From: Streptomyces sp. NBC_00572
GTDB taxonomy: Bacteria; Actinomycetota; Actinomycetes; Streptomycetales; Streptomycetaceae
Assembly (NCBI RefSeq): GCF_026341815.1
Contig: NZ_JAPENX010000001.1
Location: 4,836,001-4,900,000, forward strand
Reading direction: 5' to 3'
Length of the DNA stretch: 64,000 nt
In this document: one piece after another, positions 60,831 to 64,000 of the stretch
Layout of the letters: each line of letters starts with the position of its first letter
How positions within the stretch are numbered: the first letter of the stretch is position 1
Notes under the pieces: generated by a model
Database searches by the model: none
Seen by the model: only the letters and a program-made list of their open reading frames with translations
What the model was told of the DNA's origin: nothing
Made by a program: the position numbers and the translations under genes

Positions 60831-61316
60831 GTGGAGCAGGTGGACAAGCAGGAGGGGCTCGACGCTTCGGCGATGCCGTTCGACGACCCCTGGAACGACG
60901 CGACGGCCTGCGGCCGGGACGAGCGGGCGGGGGCCGAGGGCCCCGGCGACAGCCGGCCCGGCGCGGTGCCGCGACAGCGGGTCCACAGCGCGGCGGAGAT
61001 CTATCTGGAAGTGCAGCGGAGCCCCGCCTTCCAGGAGGTGCGCAGCCGCTACCGCCGGTTCGTCTTCCCGGCCGCCCTCGCCTTCCTCCTCTGGTACCTC
61101 GCCTATGTCGTGGCCGCCACCGCCGCACCCGGCCTGATGGCCCGGCCGGTCGCCGGAGTGGTGAACGTGGCGATGGTCGCGGGGCTCGGGCAGTTCCTCA
61201 CCACCTTCCTGCTGACCTGGGCGTACGCGCGCCACGCACGGCTGCGCAGGGACCGGGCCGCGCTCGAACTGCGCTGGGACACCCAGGAGATGACCCGAGG
61301 GGTGGCGCAGCCGTGA
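60831..61316 (+). CDS. DUF485 membrane protein
   Basis: 161 aa. A hydrophilic N-terminal half, then two membrane segments (about residues 82-103 and 108-132) separated by LMARPVAGVVN, the DUF485 pattern (YRRFVFPAALAFLLWYLAYV). DUF485 proteins accompany acetate/solute-cation symporters of the ActP type. It overlaps the symporter gene by GTGA (61313-61316). GTG 60831 follows AAGGAGAG. Confidence 0.85.
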   Translation: MEQVDKQEGLDASAMPFDDPWNDATACGRDERAGAEGPGDSRPGAVPRQRVHSAAEIYLEVQRSPAFQEVRSRYRRFVFPAALAFLLWYLAYVVAATAAPGLMARPVAGVVNVAMVAGLGQFLTTFLLTWAYARHARLRRDRAALELRWDTQEMTRGVAQP

Positions 61317-62905
61317 CCGGAGACCACCAGACCCTGGCGCTCGTGCTGTTCAGCGTCTTCATCGCCGTCACCCTGGGGATCACCACCTGGGTGAGCCGCA
61401 ACCGGCGCGGCTCGGCGGAGGAGTTCTACGCCGGGGGCAGGCTCTTCTCTCCCCTGGAGAACGGATTCGCCATCGCGGGCGACTACATGTCCGCGGCCTC
61501 CTTCCTCGGCATCTCCGGGCTGATCGCGCTCTACGGCTACGACGGCATGCTGTACTCCGTCGGATTCCTGGTCGCCTGGTTGGTCGTCCTGCTGCTCGTG
61601 GCCGAACTGGTCCGCAACTGCGGACGGTTCACACTGGCCGACGTCGTCGCCGCGCGGATGGCCGAGCGCCCGGTGCGGATCGCCGCCGGCACGTCCTCGG
61701 TGGCCGTCTCCGTGCTGTACCTCGTGGCCCAGATGGTGGGCGCCGGAAGCCTGGTGGCCCTGCTCCTCGGCGGCACCAGCGAGGCGGCCCGCTCATGGAC
61801 CGTGATCGGCGTCGGCGCGCTGATGGTGATCTACGTGTCGCTCGGCGGCATGCGGGCCACCACCTGGATCCAGATCGTCAAGGCGGTCCTGCTCATGGCG
61901 GGCACGATCGCGCTCACCGTCCTCGTCCTGCTCCGCTTCCACGGCGATGTGAACGGCCTGCTCTCCACCGCCGCCGAACGCAGCGGCCACGGCCTGGACT
62001 TCCTCGCCCCCGGACTCCGCTACGGCGGGGACTGGACGGCCCGCCTCGACTTCATCAGCCTCGGCATCGCCCTGGTCCTGGGCACGGCGGGGCTGCCCCA
62101 CATCCTGTCGCGCTTCTACACCGTGCCGACCGCCCGGGCCGCCCGCCGCTCCGTCGTCTGGTCCATCGGGCTCATCGGCAGCTTCTACCTGATGACCATC
62201 GTGCTCGGCTTCGGTGCGGCCGCCCTGATCGGCCCCGACGAGGTCCGCGCCTCCAACGCGTCCGGGAACACCGCCGTACCGCTGCTCGCCCTCGACCTCG
62301 GCGGCGGCGCGGGCTCCACCGGCGGCACCGTGCTCTTCGCGATCGTCGCGGCCGTGGCCTTCGCGACGATCCTCGCCGTCGTCGCGGGGATCACTCTGGC
62401 CTCCTCGGCCTCCGTCGCCCACGATCTGTACGCCTCGTTGCGGCGCCGGCACGCGAAGCAGTACAGCGAGGTGACCGTGGCCCGGATCGCCGCCGCGGGG
62501 ATCGGGGCGGCCGCCATCGGCCTCGGGCTGCTCGCGCGCGACCTCAATGTGGCCTTCCTCGTCGGACTGGCCTTCGCGGTCGCGGCCTCCGCCAATCTGC
62601 CGGTGCTGCTGTACTCGCTGTTCTGGCGGAAGTTCACCACCCGGGGCGCGGTCTGGTCGGTGTACGGCGGCCTGGTCCCGGCGGTGCTGCTCGTGCTCGT
62701 CTCGCCGGTCGTGTCCGGCAGTCCCGAATCGATGTTCCCCGGCGTCGACTTCCACCTCTTCCCGCTGCAGAACCCGGGCGTGGTGTCCATCCCGCTCGGG
62801 TTCCTCGCCGGCTGGATCGGCACGGTCACCTCGACCGAGCCGCCCGACGAGGCACGGCACGCCGAGACCGAGGTCCGGGCGCTGACCGGCGCGGGCGCCG
62901 CCTGA
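61313..62905 (+). CDS. sodium/solute symporter, ActP-like (acetate/monocarboxylate type)
   Basis: 530 aa, SSF family with about 13 membrane segments. Motifs: RGSAEEFYAGGRLFSPLENGFAIAGDYMSAASFLGISGLIAL at the N-terminus (typical ActP), GMRATTWIQIVKAVLL and RFYTVPTARAARRS. Cation-coupled uptake of a short carboxylate is likely; the neighbouring two-component system of the CitB type may respond to the same solute. GTG 61313 overlaps the DUF485 gene. Confidence 0.92.
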   Translation: MTGDHQTLALVLFSVFIAVTLGITTWVSRNRRGSAEEFYAGGRLFSPLENGFAIAGDYMSAASFLGISGLIALYGYDGMLYSVGFLVAWLVVLLLVAELVRNCGRFTLADVVAARMAERPVRIAAGTSSVAVSVLYLVAQMVGAGSLVALLLGGTSEAARSWTVIGVGALMVIYVSLGGMRATTWIQIVKAVLLMAGTIALTVLVLLRFHGDVNGLLSTAAERSGHGLDFLAPGLRYGGDWTARLDFISLGIALVLGTAGLPHILSRFYTVPTARAARRSVVWSIGLIGSFYLMTIVLGFGAAALIGPDEVRASNASGNTAVPLLALDLGGGAGSTGGTVLFAIVAAVAFATILAVVAGITLASSASVAHDLYASLRRRHAKQYSEVTVARIAAAGIGAAAIGLGLLARDLNVAFLVGLAFAVAASANLPVLLYSLFWRKFTTRGAVWSVYGGLVPAVLLVLVSPVVSGSPESMFPGVDFHLFPLQNPGVVSIPLGFLAGWIGTVTSTEPPDEARHAETEVRALTGAGAA

Positions 62906-62993
62906 CGGGTCCCGACCCGGACCGGCCCGCCCCTCGGACCGGCCCGCCCCTCGGACCGGCCCGAGCCCCGGAGGGTCCCGGCGCGGACGCGCC

Positions 62994-63683
62994 TCAGCCG
63001 GCCTGCGGGGAGGCTGCCCAGGCGTAGCGGTGCTCGGGGCGGCCCGTCTCGCCGTACCGGAGCGTGAGACGGACCCGGCCGGTGCGTTCGAGGAGTTTGA
63101 GGTAGCGCTGGGCGGTCTGGCGGCTGACGCCGGCCCGCTCGGCGATCTCCTGCGCGGACAGCGGACCGCCGGCGGCGAGCAGCACCTGGCGGACCAGCTC
63201 GGCCGTCGTGGGGGAGTGCCCCTTGGGCAGATCCGGGGCGACGGTGCCAGCCGACAGCACCCCGAAGATCCGGTCCACCTCGGCCTGCTCGGCCTCGCCC
63301 CCGCTCTCCAGGGTGCTGCGGAGCGTCGCGTACGCCTCCAGCTTGGCGCGCAGCCCGGCGAAGTTGAACGGCTTGACCAGGTACTGGAGGGCGCCGTGCC
63401 GCATCGCTGCCTGCACCGTGGCCACGTCCCGGGCCGCCGTGACCATGATCACGTCGCACTGGTGGCCGCGCGCGCGGAGTTCCCGTACGGCCGCGAGCCC
63501 GTTCTCGTCCGGCAGGTAGTGGTCCAGGAGGATCAGATCCACCGGATGCTCGTCCAGTGCGGCGAGTGCCTCGGCGGTCGAGTGGGCGGTGGCGGCGACG
63601 CGGAAGCCGGGCACCTTGGCGACGTAGGCGGCGTTGATCCGCGCGACCAGCAGGTCGTCGTCCACGACGAGGACGTCGATCAT
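62994..63683 (-). CDS. response regulator, CitB/DcuR type
   Basis: 229 aa. Receiver with VVDDDLLVARINAAYVAKV and phospho-Asp54 in LILLDHYLPDENGL; Lys in YLVKPFNF. The C-terminal domain is the winged HTH of the DcuR/CitB group (PLSAQEIAERAGVSRQTAQRYLKLLERTGRV). ATG 63683 overlaps the sensor gene stop by ATGA (63680-63683), so it is read after the kinase. It probably senses a dicarboxylate or tricarboxylate and may control the symporter pair next to it (inferred from position). Confidence 0.9.
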   Translation of the reverse strand: MIDVLVVDDDLLVARINAAYVAKVPGFRVAATAHSTAEALAALDEHPVDLILLDHYLPDENGLAAVRELRARGHQCDVIMVTAARDVATVQAAMRHGALQYLVKPFNFAGLRAKLEAYATLRSTLESGGEAEQAEVDRIFGVLSAGTVAPDLPKGHSPTTAELVRQVLLAAGGPLSAQEIAERAGVSRQTAQRYLKLLERTGRVRLTLRYGETGRPEHRYAWAASPQAG

Positions 63684-64000
63684 CGTGCCTCCTCGACGGG
63701 CTCGGGAAGCGGATCCGGCCGTGGCGCTCTGGCGGTCACGTCCGGCTCGGGAAGCGGATTCGGTCGCGGTGCTCCGGCGGTCACGTCCGGCTCGGGTTCC
63801 GGCTCGGTCAGGGCGTCCGGGAGGACGACGGTGAACTCGGCGCCGCCGTCCGGCCCGCCGGTCACCCGCGCGGTGCCGCCCCGGCGCTCGGCGAGCCGGC
63901 GCACCAGGGCGAGGCCGAGGCCGCGCTTTCCGTGCGACGGAAGCGCCTTCGTCGACCAGCCCTCGGTGAAGATCAGCTCGCGGCGCTCCTCGGGAACCCC
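63680..64000 (-). CDS. sensor histidine kinase, CitA/DcuS type, C-terminal part only (cut by window edge)
   Basis: The frame runs from the window edge to the stop at 63680-63682. It gives the end of an HATPase domain: IFTEGWSTKALPSHGKRGLG (F and G boxes), LALVRRLAERRGGTARV and GAEFTVVLP. A Pro/Glu-rich tail of about 40 residues follows, made by a 45-bp tandem duplication (63699-63788). The rest of the gene, including the sensor, lies beyond the window. It forms a two-component system with the overlapping CitB-type regulator gene. Confidence 0.85.
   Translation of the reverse strand, partial: GVPEERRELIFTEGWSTKALPSHGKRGLGLALVRRLAERRGGTARVTGGPDGGAEFTVVLPDALTEPEPEPDVTAGAPRPNPLPEPDVTARAPRPDPLPEPVEEAR
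63699..63788. repeat. 45-bp tandem duplication in the sensor kinase tail
   Basis: Two adjacent 45-bp units (63699-63743 and 63744-63788), differing at a few positions, encode two PEPDVTA-APRP-PL segments at the C-terminus. The frame is kept. Confidence 0.8.

Overview
The window is chromosomal DNA of a Streptomyces. It has very high GC, dense genes, many GTG starts, and genes diagnostic for the genus: the sporulation regulator whiH directly upstream of the principal sigma factor hrdB, then parE, lexA, nrdR-nrdJ and rshA. From memory the order rshA - hflX - siderophore genes - dinG - lexA - nrdRJ - rnhB - recQ - whiH - hrdB - parE matches the S. coelicolor SCO579x-SCO583x region. About 55 kb (9.3-64 kb) therefore looks like conserved core.

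Left arm, 1-9.3 kb, is accessory. It has a phosphotransferase and an alpha/beta hydrolase, then the remains of a Tn3-family transposon. The transposase (1955-4805) is truncated at the 5' end and broken by three frame changes. The resolvase (8649-9089) has lost its middle, and a res-like dyad lies just upstream of it. Between them are an AraC regulator/MFS exporter pair and a quinone oxidoreductase gene. The oxidoreductase is bracketed by two 196-bp directly repeated elements with terminal inverted repeats, and the same 5 bp (AACAA) lies outside both outer ends. This has the structure of a small non-autonomous composite transposon and is the most unusual object in the window.

9.3-24.7 kb: the RelA/SpoT homologue rshA, a secreted M1 aminopeptidase, hflX, two tandem lipoprotein serine proteases with a shared unnamed N-terminal domain, and a four-gene NRPS-independent siderophore (NIS) operon (aminotransferase, IucA/IucC, GNAT, IucA/IucC). 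The operon has no decarboxylase, N-hydroxylase or transport gene. Three of its proteins carry N-terminal low-complexity tails made by DNA repeats.

24.7-32.2 kb: DNA damage and dNTP supply: dinG, lexA with an SOS box, and nrdR-nrdJ behind two NrdR-type boxes 31 bp apart. 32.3-41.8 kb: small metabolic and resistance genes, including an ABC-F protein with a divergent TetR gene and a perfect operator-like palindrome, an MFS exporter with a divergent TetR gene and two perfect 20-bp operator-like palindromes, and rnhB. 41.8-51.6 kb: a RecQ helicase with a C-terminal phosphoribosyltransferase domain, divergent from a DUF4192 gene with a pair of DnaA boxes forming a dyad between them; then a glycogen-debranching-like protein, a NUDIX regulator with a probable leaderless start, and an ABC transporter. 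51.6-64 kb: whiH behind a WhiG-like promoter, hrdB, a secreted trypsin-like protease, a small zinc-ribbon protein, parE, a NarL-type two-component system, a DUF485/solute-sodium symporter pair and a CitB/DcuR-type two-component system cut by the window edge.

All statements rest on reading the sequence and on remembered family features; no database search was run.
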